A stretch of 64,000 nt of DNA from Hungatella effluvii (GTDB lineage: Bacteria > Bacillota > Clostridia > Lachnospirales > Lachnospiraceae). The notes under the pieces were generated by a model. That model had not been told where the DNA came from, made no database searches, and worked only from the letters and a program-made list of their open reading frames with translations. How positions within the stretch are numbered: position 1 is the stretch's first letter; every line of letters begins with the position of its first letter. The translations under genes and the position numbers were made by a program. Where the stretch lies: NCBI RefSeq assembly GCF_003201875.1, contig NZ_QJKD01000009.1:62001-126000 (forward strand), written 5' to 3'. Positions 27,043-35,420 of this stretch are shown here, in pieces.

Positions 27043-30000
27043 ATGGAACGCGATGACGAGATTGAAAAGATTTCTAAAGAACTAGAGGACATACTAAGAA
27101 TGACATCAGAGAAAATACGGAGCAGTGGGGAAACTGAGACGGAGAAGAAAAATTTGATACCTTCGGAGAATGGGGCGGACGAAAAAGAACCGTCCGCTTC
27201 CCTGGAGGATTTTTCACTTATACTGGACCTGGGCGATGGCTATACGGTGTCGTCGGATTCTGCCGCGGACGCGTCTGCCGTTGAACATGGGGAGGCGGAA
27301 GTGAAGGCCGGTGCGGTAGACGGGACGGATTCGGTAGACAGGACAGATTTGGGAGACAGAACGGATTCGGGAGACAGAACGGATTCGGGAGATAGAACGG
27401 ATTCGCCGGAACTGTGCGCGGATCCCGGTGACAGCCTGGATTCCTTTGACCTGCTGGGCGGTCAGACGGCGGCTGAAGAGGAATACGAGGATTCTCTGGA
27501 GCTTTTTCTGGAACCCGTGGAAGAGGAAGAATACGAATACGATGAAGACGCAGAATTTCCGGATCGGGAAGACGCCGGGTATGCAGTCCGTGATGAGGGC
27601 CTGTATCCGGATCAGGAAAATCCGGTCCGTGGTGACCGTACCCGGAAACGGAGACGGGATGGCAGAGAGAGCATCAGCCTGATACGGCCGTCGGATGGAC
27701 TTGTGGCTGCATTTTTTGTGCCGATTATTATTATGATCATTATCTTTGCCCAGCGCGGAATCTTTCCGTTTGGGGAGGAGAGCTTCTTAAGAACGGATAT
27801 GTACCACCAGTATGCGCCGTTCTTCTCCGAATTTCAGCACAAGCTGACCCATGGCGGCAGCTTTCTGTACAGCTGGGATGTGGGAATGGGCGTGAATTTC
27901 GCGGCCCTCTACGCCTACTATCTGGCCAGCCCCTTAAACTGGCTTCTGGTGCTCTGCCCCAAGGCGTATATCATCGAGTTCATGACCTATATGATCGTGT
28001 TCAAGATCGGTCTCAGCGGGTTAAGCTTCGCCTACTATCTGCGGAAGCACTGCAGAACCTCGGATTTCGGGATCGCATTTTTCGGCATTTTTTATGCGCT
28101 TTCCGGTTATATGGCGGCTTACAGCTGGAATATCATGTGGCTGGACTGCATCCTTTTGTTCCCTTTGATCATGCTGGGGCTGGAGCGCCTCGTACGGAAA
28201 AAGAAATGTTTTCTTTATTGTATTACTCTGGGGTTATCTATTCTATCAAACTATTACATATCCATTATGATATGTATTTTTATGGTGCTGTACTTCATCG
28301 CCCTGCTTGTGATGGATGGAAAGAAATCGTGGAAGGATTACATGGTAAATATCAGTTCCTTTGCGGTGTTTTCCCTTCTGGCGGGCGGTCTGGCCGCGGC
28401 AGTGCTCCTTCCGGAGATCTACGCGCTGCAGATGACCGCGTCCGGAGATTTTAACTTTCCAAAGACGGTGACCTCCTATTTTCCGATCTTTGATATGCTG
28501 GCGAGACACTTGCCGGATGTGGAGACGGAGATCGGACTGGATCACTGGCCGAATATCTACTGCGGCGTGGCGGTCCTTATGCTGTTTTTGCTGTATCTTG
28601 TGAACCGGAAGATCAAACGGCGGGAAAAAGTGGTGTACTGCGGTCTGCTGCTGTTCTTTTTTGCCAGCTTTTCGTTCAATGTACTTAACTTTATCTGGCA
28701 CGGGTTCCATTATCCCAACAGCCTTCCGTGCCGCCAGTCCTTCATCTATATTTTCCTGATGCTTCTGATGTGTTATCAGGCGTACAGTCATTTGAAGGAG
28801 ACGCCATGGAAGCATGTGGTGCTGGCGTTCTTTGCAGCGATCGTATTTGTGCTGATGGCTCAGAAGCTGATCACGGATGAAGCGTACCATTTTTCTGTGT
28901 TTTATGTGGCGATTCTATTCCTTTCCGCCTATGCGGGGCTGATCTGTCTGTATCAGAAGGGGGTCAACCGGAATCTCGTCATCCTGCTGGCGCTGGGAGT
29001 CGTTTCGGTGGAAGCGGCGGTCAATACGACGGTGACGAGCGTTACCACGACCAGCCGGACCAGCTACGTAAAGGATAATGACGCCAGCGTGCGGCTGACG
29101 GAAGGGATCAGCGATCCTTCCTTTTACCGGGTGGAAAAGGTCACCAGGAAGACGAAAAATGACGGCGCGTGGATGAATTTCCCGTCCGTATCCCTGTTCT
29201 CGTCCACAGCCAACGCGGACTTATCAAAGTTCTTCAAAAAGCTGGGATGCGAGAGTTCCACCAACGCTTACAGCATCACCGGCAGCACGCCGCTGGTGGA
29301 TTCGCTGTTTTCCGTAAAATACGCGCTGTATTCAGAGACACCGGCCGACACCGGTCTCCTCACTCCGATGGAGGTGGAGGACCATACGTATCTCTACCGC
29401 AATGAATTTACGCTGCCGCTCGGAGTCATGGTCCCTTACGATCTTGAGGACAACTGGCAGTTAGACATCACCAACCCGGCGGATGTGCAGAACGATCTTG
29501 CCGTGGTGCTGGGAGCCAGCCCTGTTCTGGAGGAGGTGCCGAGCGAGATCCTCGGAACCAGCTTCACCTTTACACCGGAGGTGTCGGGCGATTATTACGT
29601 CTATGTGAGCAACAAGAAGGTGGAAAAGGTAAGCGCCCTGATGGGGGAAAATACGAAGAGCTTCGACAACATTAACCGAGGATACATGCTGGAGCTGGGA
29701 TGGATTTCAGCGGGCGAGGAAGTGACGCTCCGCAACGATGACAACGAGCAGGATCTGGTTGGTATGGCTTATCGGTTCATTCCGGAAGGCCTGGAATCGG
29801 TATACAATGTGTTAAACAGAAATTCCATGGAGCTGACGAAGAAGACAGATACGGAAATCTCCGGAAGAATCGACGCCGAAAAGGCAGGTCTCCTCTATTT
29901 GAGCATTCCTTATGACAAGGGATGGTCCATATTGGTGGATGGAGAAGAGACGGAGCCGTATAAGCTGTTCGACACCTTCTTAAGTGTGCGGCTCACGGCC

Positions 30001-30153
30001 GGAACGCATATCGTGGAGCTGCGCTATATGCCGCAGGGCTTAAAGACGGGTGGAATGATCACGGCGGGCAGCATCGCTATGCTGCTTCTCATTGCAGGAA
30101 TTACCGCAGGCCGCAGAAAGAAACCGGTCATGCGCAGAAGAATAAAATGCTAA
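27043..30153 (+). CDS. YfhO-family membrane protein with acidic repeat N-terminus
   Basis: A 1036-residue protein. Residues 1-215 are acidic and low-complexity with about five DRTDSG-type hexapeptides. From about 220 come roughly 12 membrane segments with the YfhO-family (PF09586) motifs RTDMYHQYAPFFSEF, SWDVGMGVNF and YYLASPLN, then an extracytoplasmic beta-rich domain (about 660-1005) and a last membrane helix before a basic tail. Bacillus YfhO glycosylates lipoteichoic acid; a similar role is likely. The ribosome site upstream of ATG 27043 is weak (AGG within a small hairpin), so the true start could be downstream of the repeat region. It precedes argH by 13 bases. Confidence 0.83.
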   Translation: MERDDEIEKISKELEDILRMTSEKIRSSGETETEKKNLIPSENGADEKEPSASLEDFSLILDLGDGYTVSSDSAADASAVEHGEAEVKAGAVDGTDSVDRTDLGDRTDSGDRTDSGDRTDSPELCADPGDSLDSFDLLGGQTAAEEEYEDSLELFLEPVEEEEYEYDEDAEFPDREDAGYAVRDEGLYPDQENPVRGDRTRKRRRDGRESISLIRPSDGLVAAFFVPIIIMIIIFAQRGIFPFGEESFLRTDMYHQYAPFFSEFQHKLTHGGSFLYSWDVGMGVNFAALYAYYLASPLNWLLVLCPKAYIIEFMTYMIVFKIGLSGLSFAYYLRKHCRTSDFGIAFFGIFYALSGYMAAYSWNIMWLDCILLFPLIMLGLERLVRKKKCFLYCITLGLSILSNYYISIMICIFMVLYFIALLVMDGKKSWKDYMVNISSFAVFSLLAGGLAAAVLLPEIYALQMTASGDFNFPKTVTSYFPIFDMLARHLPDVETEIGLDHWPNIYCGVAVLMLFLLYLVNRKIKRREKVVYCGLLLFFFASFSFNVLNFIWHGFHYPNSLPCRQSFIYIFLMLLMCYQAYSHLKETPWKHVVLAFFAAIVFVLMAQKLITDEAYHFSVFYVAILFLSAYAGLICLYQKGVNRNLVILLALGVVSVEAAVNTTVTSVTTTSRTSYVKDNDASVRLTEGISDPSFYRVEKVTRKTKNDGAWMNFPSVSLFSSTANADLSKFFKKLGCESSTNAYSITGSTPLVDSLFSVKYALYSETPADTGLLTPMEVEDHTYLYRNEFTLPLGVMVPYDLEDNWQLDITNPADVQNDLAVVLGASPVLEEVPSEILGTSFTFTPEVSGDYYVYVSNKKVEKVSALMGENTKSFDNINRGYMLELGWISAGEEVTLRNDDNEQDLVGMAYRFIPEGLESVYNVLNRNSMELTKKTDTEISGRIDAEKAGLLYLSIPYDKGWSILVDGEETEPYKLFDTFLSVRLTAGTHIVELRYMPQGLKTGGMITAGSIAMLLLIAGITAGRRKKPVMRRRIKC
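27315..27404. repeat. 18-bp tandem repeat in the YfhO-type gene
   Basis: Five units of the form gggagacagaacggattc, the last three nearly identical. They encode (G/V)DRTDS repeats in frame within the acidic N-terminal region. Confidence 0.85.
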
Positions 30154-30166
30154 GGAGAAATGAAAT

Positions 30167-31540
30167 ATGAAATTATGGGGCGGACGCTTCACAAAAGAGA
30201 CGAACCAACTGGTACACAATTTCAATGCTTCCCTTTCCTTTGACCAGAAGTTTTACCATCAGGACATCGAAGGCAGCATTGCCCATGTAAAAATGCTGGC
30301 AAAGCAGGGGATTCTGACGACAGAAGACAGAGATGCGATCATAGAGGGGCTGGAAGGAATCCGCAGGGATTTAGAGAGCGGAGCGCTTACATTTACGGCG
30401 GAGCACGAGGATATTCATTCCTTCGTGGAAGCAGTTTTAACGGAGCGCATCGGTGAGGCTGGAAAACGCCTTCACACAGGCAGAAGCCGCAACGACCAGG
30501 TGGCCCTGGATATGAAGCTGTATACGAGAGACGAGATCGATGAGCTGGACGGTCTGGTCAAATCTCTTCTGGAAGAGCTGTTAAAGCTGATGGAGGAGAA
30601 TCTGGACACATATATGCCGGGCTTTACTCATTTGCAGAAGGCTCAGCCCATCACGCTGGCTCACCATATGGGGGCCTACTTTGAGATGTTTGACCGCGAC
30701 CGTTCCCGCCTTTCCGATATCAGAAAACGGATGAACTACTGTCCGCTGGGATCCGGCGCGCTTGCAGGCACCACCTATCCCCTGGACCGGGAGTATACGG
30801 CGGAGCTTCTGGGATTTGACGGACCGACGTTAAACAGCATGGATTCCGTGGCGGATCGTGATTACGTCATCGAGCTGCTCAGCGCGCTGTCGACGATTGC
30901 CATGCATTTGAGCCGCTTCTGCGAGGAGATTATCATCTGGAATACGAACGAGTATCAGTTCGTGGAGATCGATGATTCCTACAGCACCGGAAGCAGCATC
31001 ATGCCTCAGAAAAAGAACCCTGATATCGCGGAGCTGATCCGTGGAAAGACAGGCCGGGTCTATGGCGCTCTCGTCTCCATTCTGACGACCATGAAGGGGA
31101 TTCCGCTGGCCTATAACAAGGACATGCAGGAGGACAAGGAGCTGACCTTTGACGCCATCGATACGGTAAAAGGCTGCCTTGCGCTCTTCACCGGCATGAT
31201 TTCCTCCATGACCTTCAAGAAGGATGCCATGGAAGCGAGTGCGAAGAACGGCTTTACCAATGCGACGGATGCCGCGGATTATCTGGTGAACCACGGTGTG
31301 GCGTTCCGTGACGCCCATGGAATCGTGGGACAGCTGGTATTATACTGTATTGAGAAGGGAATTGCACTGGACGATATGTCCCTGGAAGAGTTCCAGGCGA
31401 TCAGCCCCGTGTTTGAGGAAGACATTTACGACGCCATCAGCATGCAGACGTGTGTGAAAAAGCGTATGACCATCGGCGCCCCGGGACAGGATGCGATGAA
31501 GAAAGTGATAGAAGCGTGCAGAGAGAGGCTGGAAAAGTAA
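30167..31540 (+). CDS. argH: Argininosuccinate lyase
   Basis: ArgH cleaves argininosuccinate to arginine and fumarate, the last step of arginine synthesis. At 457 residues it has the normal length. Motifs include KLWGGRF at the start, HTGRSRNDQVALD, TPGFTHLQKAQP-like GFTHLQKAQPITLAHH, and the fumarase/ASL signature GSSIMPQKKNPD carrying the catalytic Ser. AAGGAG precedes the ATG. argG is not in the window, so argH stands apart from the rest of the pathway. It may be transcribed with the upstream membrane-protein gene given the 13-base gap. Confidence 0.97.
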   Translation: MKLWGGRFTKETNQLVHNFNASLSFDQKFYHQDIEGSIAHVKMLAKQGILTTEDRDAIIEGLEGIRRDLESGALTFTAEHEDIHSFVEAVLTERIGEAGKRLHTGRSRNDQVALDMKLYTRDEIDELDGLVKSLLEELLKLMEENLDTYMPGFTHLQKAQPITLAHHMGAYFEMFDRDRSRLSDIRKRMNYCPLGSGALAGTTYPLDREYTAELLGFDGPTLNSMDSVADRDYVIELLSALSTIAMHLSRFCEEIIIWNTNEYQFVEIDDSYSTGSSIMPQKKNPDIAELIRGKTGRVYGALVSILTTMKGIPLAYNKDMQEDKELTFDAIDTVKGCLALFTGMISSMTFKKDAMEASAKNGFTNATDAADYLVNHGVAFRDAHGIVGQLVLYCIEKGIALDDMSLEEFQAISPVFEEDIYDAISMQTCVKKRMTIGAPGQDAMKKVIEACRERLEK

Positions 31541-31574
31541 AATCCATATTCTGGAAAATTCCTCAGAAAAACTA

Positions 31575-31605
31575 TTGCATTCCTCTATAGGGGAAGGTTT
31601 ATACT
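31575..31605 (+). promoter_or_regulatory. MerR-type promoter of the cut regulator gene (autoregulation site)
   Basis: TTGCAT (31575-31580), a long 19-base spacer, TATACT (31600-31605). The over-long spacer is the hallmark of MerR-activated promoters. The spacer holds ttcctctataggggaa, a dyad that includes the 8-mer ggggaagg, which recurs three more times by 32828. Confidence 0.75.
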
Positions 31606-31673
31606 AAAGTATATTAGATGATTTATACGGAAAGGTAAACAAAATCTGATCAGAGGAGGCTGTCTGGTTTGCT

Positions 31674-32531
31674 ATGGGGGAAAGGCAAAACGCTAAAAAA
31701 TTATATTCTATCGGTGAAGTAAGCCGTATCTGCAATGTGTCGAAAAAGGCACTTCGCTTTTACGACCAGATCGGAGTGATCTCTCCGGATATGGTAAGCG
31801 AAGAGAACAATTACCGCTATTACAGCGAGGAGACACTGCTTCTGGTTCCGGTCGTTAAGTATTATAAACAGATGGGGTTCAGTCTGGAACAGATGCAGAG
31901 TCTGGTGGAAGGCAGTACGTATCAATGCCTGGAGCGAAGCTTTTTAAGCAAGAGTGAGGAACTGCAGACCGAACGGCAGGAGCTGTTATACCGCTATACC
32001 GCCGTGAAGGACTGGTATGAGCTCGTCCGTGAGGCTGAGCTTGTTTCTCAGCGCAAAGAACACGATGTGACGATAAAATATGTGAATTCTACGGTGTACT
32101 GCAGTAAAGAACAGGATTTTTCATACAATTACATGGAATCGATCATCAATATTCCGTGGGTGAATTATCTGGAAAGCATACATAACGAGATCACAGGGCC
32201 GGTTATCTTGAATTTCCCATCGTTTCGTGAGAAGCGGGATGGGACGTGTAAGCGGGCCAGGATTATGCAGATGCCGCTCCGCCCGCTGGTAAAGGATGCG
32301 GAACTGAAGACGCTGGGCGGAACCATGATGGCTTCGGTCTATCACGTGGGATCCCTGGATACAATCGGACGGGAGTACGGGAAGATTGAGGAATGGGCGT
32401 CGAGAAAAGGATATGTCTGCGGCGAGGAATCGTTTGAACGGTATGTGGTGGATTACTGGACGACGCGGGTGCCGTCGGAGTTTGTGACGGAGATACTGGT
32501 GCCGGTTACCCGGATGGAAGAGTGCAGATAA
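31674..32531 (+). CDS. MerR/BmrR-type regulator of the choline microcompartment locus
   Basis: A 285-residue regulator: N-terminal MerR winged helix (about residues 11-78; YSIGEVSRICNVSKKALRFYDQIGVISP), a coiled-coil linker (about 82-120) and a C-terminal GyrI/BmrR-like ligand-binding domain (about 130-280, ending FVTEILVPVTRM). MerR proteins untwist promoters with 19-20 base spacers, and such promoters are found before this gene and before the shell operon with the same dyad. The effector is inferred to be choline, trimethylamine or acetaldehyde. AGAGGAGG is 14 bases from the ATG, rather far. Confidence 0.88.
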   Translation: MGERQNAKKLYSIGEVSRICNVSKKALRFYDQIGVISPDMVSEENNYRYYSEETLLLVPVVKYYKQMGFSLEQMQSLVEGSTYQCLERSFLSKSEELQTERQELLYRYTAVKDWYELVREAELVSQRKEHDVTIKYVNSTVYCSKEQDFSYNYMESIINIPWVNYLESIHNEITGPVILNFPSFREKRDGTCKRARIMQMPLRPLVKDAELKTLGGTMMASVYHVGSLDTIGREYGKIEEWASRKGYVCGEESFERYVVDYWTTRVPSEFVTEILVPVTRMEECR

Positions 32532-32557
32532 TTTGTGTAAATTGAATAATATGATGC

Positions 32558-32587
32558 CCAAACCTTCCCCTCAAGGGGAAGGTTTGG
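32558..32587. promoter_or_regulatory. Perfect 30-base palindrome after the merR-type gene
   Basis: Fourteen perfectly paired bases each side (ccaaaccttcccct / aggggaaggtttgg) around a two-base centre. It contains the ggggaagg word of the MerR-type promoters and its complement, so an extra binding site is plausible; a two-base loop makes an RNA hairpin unlikely. Confidence 0.6.
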
Positions 32588-32590
32588 AGG

Positions 32591-32630
32591 AGACAACCAT
32601 AGCTTCGCAGGGAGATGGTTGTCTTTTTTT
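32591..32630 (+). terminator. Intrinsic terminator of the regulator gene
   Basis: Perfect stem agacaaccat / atggttgtct followed by seven Ts. It separates the regulator transcript from the shell operon. Confidence 0.9.
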
Positions 32631-32675
32631 ATGCAAAATTACGCTGTATCATGGTTTGACGGCATTGTTATTGTT

Positions 32676-32706
32676 TTAACATTACCCTAAGGGGAAGGTG
32701 CATTAT
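32676..32706 (+). promoter_or_regulatory. Possible second MerR-type promoter upstream of the shell operon
   Basis: TTAACA (32676-32681), 19-base spacer with ccctaaggggaagg, CATTAT (32701-32706). It has the same layout as the two stronger sites but poorer boxes. Confidence 0.4.
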
Positions 32707-32804
32707 GCAGATTTACCTGTATTATACTAAAAAATATTTAGAAAATGAAATAAAAGTAAGAATAATATAAAAATATTTTAGAAAAATAGCGTAAAAAATG
32801 AGGC

Positions 32805-32836
32805 TTGACATTCCACATAGGGGGAAGGACTATACT
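32805..32836 (+). promoter_or_regulatory. Main promoter of the cut microcompartment operon
   Basis: TTGACA (32805-32810), a 20-base spacer, TATACT (32831-32836). The spacer has ttccacatagggggaa, matching the regulator-gene site. Both boxes are near consensus yet over-spaced, as needed for MerR activation. The first shell gene starts 80 bases downstream. Confidence 0.8.
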
Positions 32837-32915
32837 AAATGCATATAAAAAAGATGGATTGAAGATAAAAATTAGATAATGTATCTAATTTTCAAATCCA
32901 GAAGGAGGATATTTC

Positions 32916-33203
32916 ATGAAGTACGATGCATTGGGAATGATTGAAACAAAAGGACTGGTAGGATCGATCGAAGCGGCGGACGCCATGGTAAAGGCGGCGA
33001 ATGTCACCTTAATCGGCAAGGAACACGTAGGCGGCGGTCTCGTTACCGTTATGGTGAGAGGCGATGTCGGAGCTGTAAAGGCTGCGACGGATGCAGGAGC
33101 GGCAGCAGCACAGCGCGTAGGCGAGCTGGTATCCGTTCATGTAATCCCACGTCCTCATGCAGAAGTGGAGTGCATACTTCCGGTCTGCAGAAAACCGGAA
33201 TAG
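32916..33203 (+). CDS. BMC-domain hexameric shell protein (first copy)
   Basis: A 95-residue single-domain BMC protein of the PduA/EutM class (PF00936), forming hexamers that tile the microcompartment shell. The family core ALGMIETKGLVGSIEAADAMVKAANV and GGGLVTVMVRGDVGAVKAATDAG is complete; the pore-lining loop is around KEHVGGG. AAGGAGG precedes the ATG. It is 89 of 95 residues identical to the shell protein at 46851, with many silent differences between the genes. First structural gene of the operon. Confidence 0.96.
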   Translation: MKYDALGMIETKGLVGSIEAADAMVKAANVTLIGKEHVGGGLVTVMVRGDVGAVKAATDAGAAAAQRVGELVSVHVIPRPHAEVECILPVCRKPE

Positions 33204-33218
33204 GAGGAGGTCGCGCAG

Positions 33219-33515
33219 GTGAGATATTACGGAGAAGAGGCACTGGGCCTGGTGGAGACCATCGGCCTGACACCCGCGCTGGAAGCGGCGGATAAGATGT
33301 TAAAGGCAGCGGACGTGGAACTCATATCCTACGAAAACGTAGGTTCCACCCTTGTGACCATCATGGTCAAGGGAGATGTGGCAGCGGTACGGTCCTCTGT
33401 GGAGGCCGGAGCGGCGGCAGCGGCGGCCATCGGAAAGCTGACGGCTAAGAATGTAATGGCGAGACCGATTCAGGGAGTAGGCGATATTGTATCCGTACAC
33501 GATGTTGATGCGTAA
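33219..33515 (+). CDS. BMC-domain hexameric shell protein
   Basis: A 98-residue BMC protein with a GTG start; TAGGAGGAGG overlaps the preceding stop. It keeps the BMC pattern (ALGLVETIGLTPALEAADKMLKAADVELISYENVGSTLVTIMVKGDVAAVRSSVEAG), but the pore loop is ENVGSTL and not GGG, so its pore should differ in size and charge from the PduA-like copy. It lies 15 bases after the first shell gene and 31 bases before the third, forming a three-shell-gene block at the head of the operon. Confidence 0.94.
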   Translation: MRYYGEEALGLVETIGLTPALEAADKMLKAADVELISYENVGSTLVTIMVKGDVAAVRSSVEAGAAAAAAIGKLTAKNVMARPIQGVGDIVSVHDVDA

Positions 33516-33546
33516 GAACAGATAAACGGCAGGAAGGAAAAATTTT

Positions 33547-33855
33547 ATGGAAAGATATGAAGCCATTGGTTCCATTGAAACATTTGGCCTGGTATTCGTT
33601 CTGGAAGCCGCGGATGCGATGTGCAAGGCGGCCGATGTGGAACTGATTGGATATGAGAATGTGGCTTCCGGATACATTTCCGTGCTGGTGCGCGGTGATG
33701 TGGGAGCATGTAAGACGGCGGTAGATGCCGGAGTAAAGGCAGTGGAAGCTATGGGAGCCGAGGTTTACAGCTCTGTCGTAATCCCGAGGCCTCATCCTGA
33801 TCTGGAGAAGATCATCACACGTTACTCCTTAAAGAATCTTCTTCCGGCGGAGTAA
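33547..33855 (+). CDS. BMC-domain hexameric shell protein
   Basis: A 102-residue BMC protein. Core EAIGSIETFGLVFVLEAADAMCKAADVELIGYENVASGYISVLVRGDVGACKTAVDAG, pore loop ENVASGY and a short tail ITRYSLKNLLPAE. Two Cys (in AMCKA and GACKT) lie in the helical face. It resembles the second shell protein more than the first in its pore loop. AAGGAAAAATTTT precedes the ATG. Ends 18 bases before the aldehyde dehydrogenase-like gene. Confidence 0.94.
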   Translation: MERYEAIGSIETFGLVFVLEAADAMCKAADVELIGYENVASGYISVLVRGDVGACKTAVDAGVKAVEAMGAEVYSSVVIPRPHPDLEKIITRYSLKNLLPAE

Positions 33856-33873
33856 GGAAAGGAAGCGTAGGCA

Positions 33874-35397
33874 ATGCGTTTTGTTGATAAAGACTTGCTT
33901 TCTGTCCAGGAAGCCAGAATCCTGATGGAAAATGCCGGAGAGGCGAGAAAAGTGCTGGCTGGTTTTGAACAGGAAAGGCTGGACCGCATTGTGGTACATA
34001 TGGCGCAGGCGGCGGCAAAACACGCCAGGGAGCTGGCGGTCATGTCCTGCGAGGAGACGGAATACGGAAACTGGCAGGATAAATACAGGAAAAACCGGTA
34101 TATCTGCGAATACCTGCCCGAGAAGCTTAAGACCATGCGTTTTGTGGGAATCATCTCGGAGGACCGGGAAGAGAAAATGATGAAGGTCGGCGTACCGTTA
34201 GGAATTATCGCAGCGCTGACACCGTCTGCCAATCCGGTATCCACGGCCATCTATCAGGCGCTCATCGCGGTGAAATCAGGCAATGCCATCGTCTTCGCTC
34301 CCCATGAGCGGGCCGCGAAGACCACAGGCAGAGCGCTGGATATTCTGATGGAAGCGGCTGCTGAGGCGGGACTTCCGGATGGCGCGCTCTCCTGCTTAGG
34401 CACCGTGACGCGTCAGGGAACGGAAGAGCTGATCGGCCATCCGGCCGTATCGCTGGTGATCGGCACCGGCGTTCCGGAGATGACAGAGGCCGCGAAGGCC
34501 GCGGGAAAACCGTTCATCTATGGAGGAACCGTAGGTTCCCCCGCGTTTATCGAGAGGACGGCGGACATACCGAGGGCGGTAAAGGCCATCGTGGCCAGCC
34601 GGAATTTTGATTACGGAATCGTGCCGGCGGCGGAACAGTATATCGTTGCAGACAGCTGCATCGCCGGTGAGGCGAAACGGGAATTTGAGAGAAACGGCGC
34701 CTACTTCATGTCGCGGGACGAGGAAAAACAGCTGATCGGGCTGCTTTGTCCCGAAAATGGCAGTCAGGACCCTGAGCTGGTGGGTAAACCGGCGCGGGAG
34801 CTGGCCAGGAGGGCGGGATTCTCCGTTCCGGATACGGTAAAGGTACTGGTCTCCGAACAGAAGTATATTTCAGACAGAAATCCATACGCCAGGGCGCTGC
34901 TGTGTCCGGTTCTGGTGTATTACATAGAAAATGACTGGGTTCACGCCTGTGAGAAATGCATCGAACTGCTGGCAAATGAAAGCCATGGACACACACTTGT
35001 GATTCATTCGAAGGATGAAGAGGTCATTCGCCAGTTCGCACTGAAGAAACCGGTCGCCAGGATGCTGGTGAACACCCCGGCTGTATTCGGAAGTATGGGC
35101 GTGACGACGAATCTGTTTCCGGCCATGACGCTTGGAAGCATTACCGCCGGGGTCGGAATCACCTCGGACAGCGTTTCCCCCATGAACCTGATTTACGTCA
35201 GAAATGTGGGATACGGAGTACGGGAGATCGAAGACCGGATGGTTGAAGACGCAGAGCAGAGGACCGGCCGCGCCGATGCCGCGGTTTTAAACACAACCCG
35301 ACAGACGGCGGTCCCGGAAGGCAGGGATGACAGCCTGGATGACGAGCTGGAGCGGGCCATGAAGAAGCTCCTGGAGTGGATGGCCGAAGAAGAATAA
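33874..35397 (+). CDS. Aldehyde dehydrogenase homologue lacking the catalytic cysteine
   Basis: A 507-residue protein of the CoA-acylating ALDH family found in microcompartments. It aligns end to end with the second ALDH at 44519 (SANPVSTAIYQALIAVKSGNAIVFAPH versus STNPTSTTIFKSIIAVKSGNAIVFSPH). At the active site FDYGTICASEQ is replaced by FDYGIVPAAEQ: residue 251 is Pro here and Cys in the other copy. The nucleotide-binding GVGAGN is also altered (YGGTVGS). It is therefore probably not a working dehydrogenase. The C-terminal amphipathic helix (LDDELERAMKKLLEWMAEE) after a linker looks like an encapsulation peptide. A structural, scaffolding or partner-subunit role is inference. Confidence 0.9.
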   Translation: MRFVDKDLLSVQEARILMENAGEARKVLAGFEQERLDRIVVHMAQAAAKHARELAVMSCEETEYGNWQDKYRKNRYICEYLPEKLKTMRFVGIISEDREEKMMKVGVPLGIIAALTPSANPVSTAIYQALIAVKSGNAIVFAPHERAAKTTGRALDILMEAAAEAGLPDGALSCLGTVTRQGTEELIGHPAVSLVIGTGVPEMTEAAKAAGKPFIYGGTVGSPAFIERTADIPRAVKAIVASRNFDYGIVPAAEQYIVADSCIAGEAKREFERNGAYFMSRDEEKQLIGLLCPENGSQDPELVGKPARELARRAGFSVPDTVKVLVSEQKYISDRNPYARALLCPVLVYYIENDWVHACEKCIELLANESHGHTLVIHSKDEEVIRQFALKKPVARMLVNTPAVFGSMGVTTNLFPAMTLGSITAGVGITSDSVSPMNLIYVRNVGYGVREIEDRMVEDAEQRTGRADAAVLNTTRQTAVPEGRDDSLDDELERAMKKLLEWMAEEE

Positions 35398-35420
35398 GCA
35401 GGAAAGAGGGGTAATACAAA

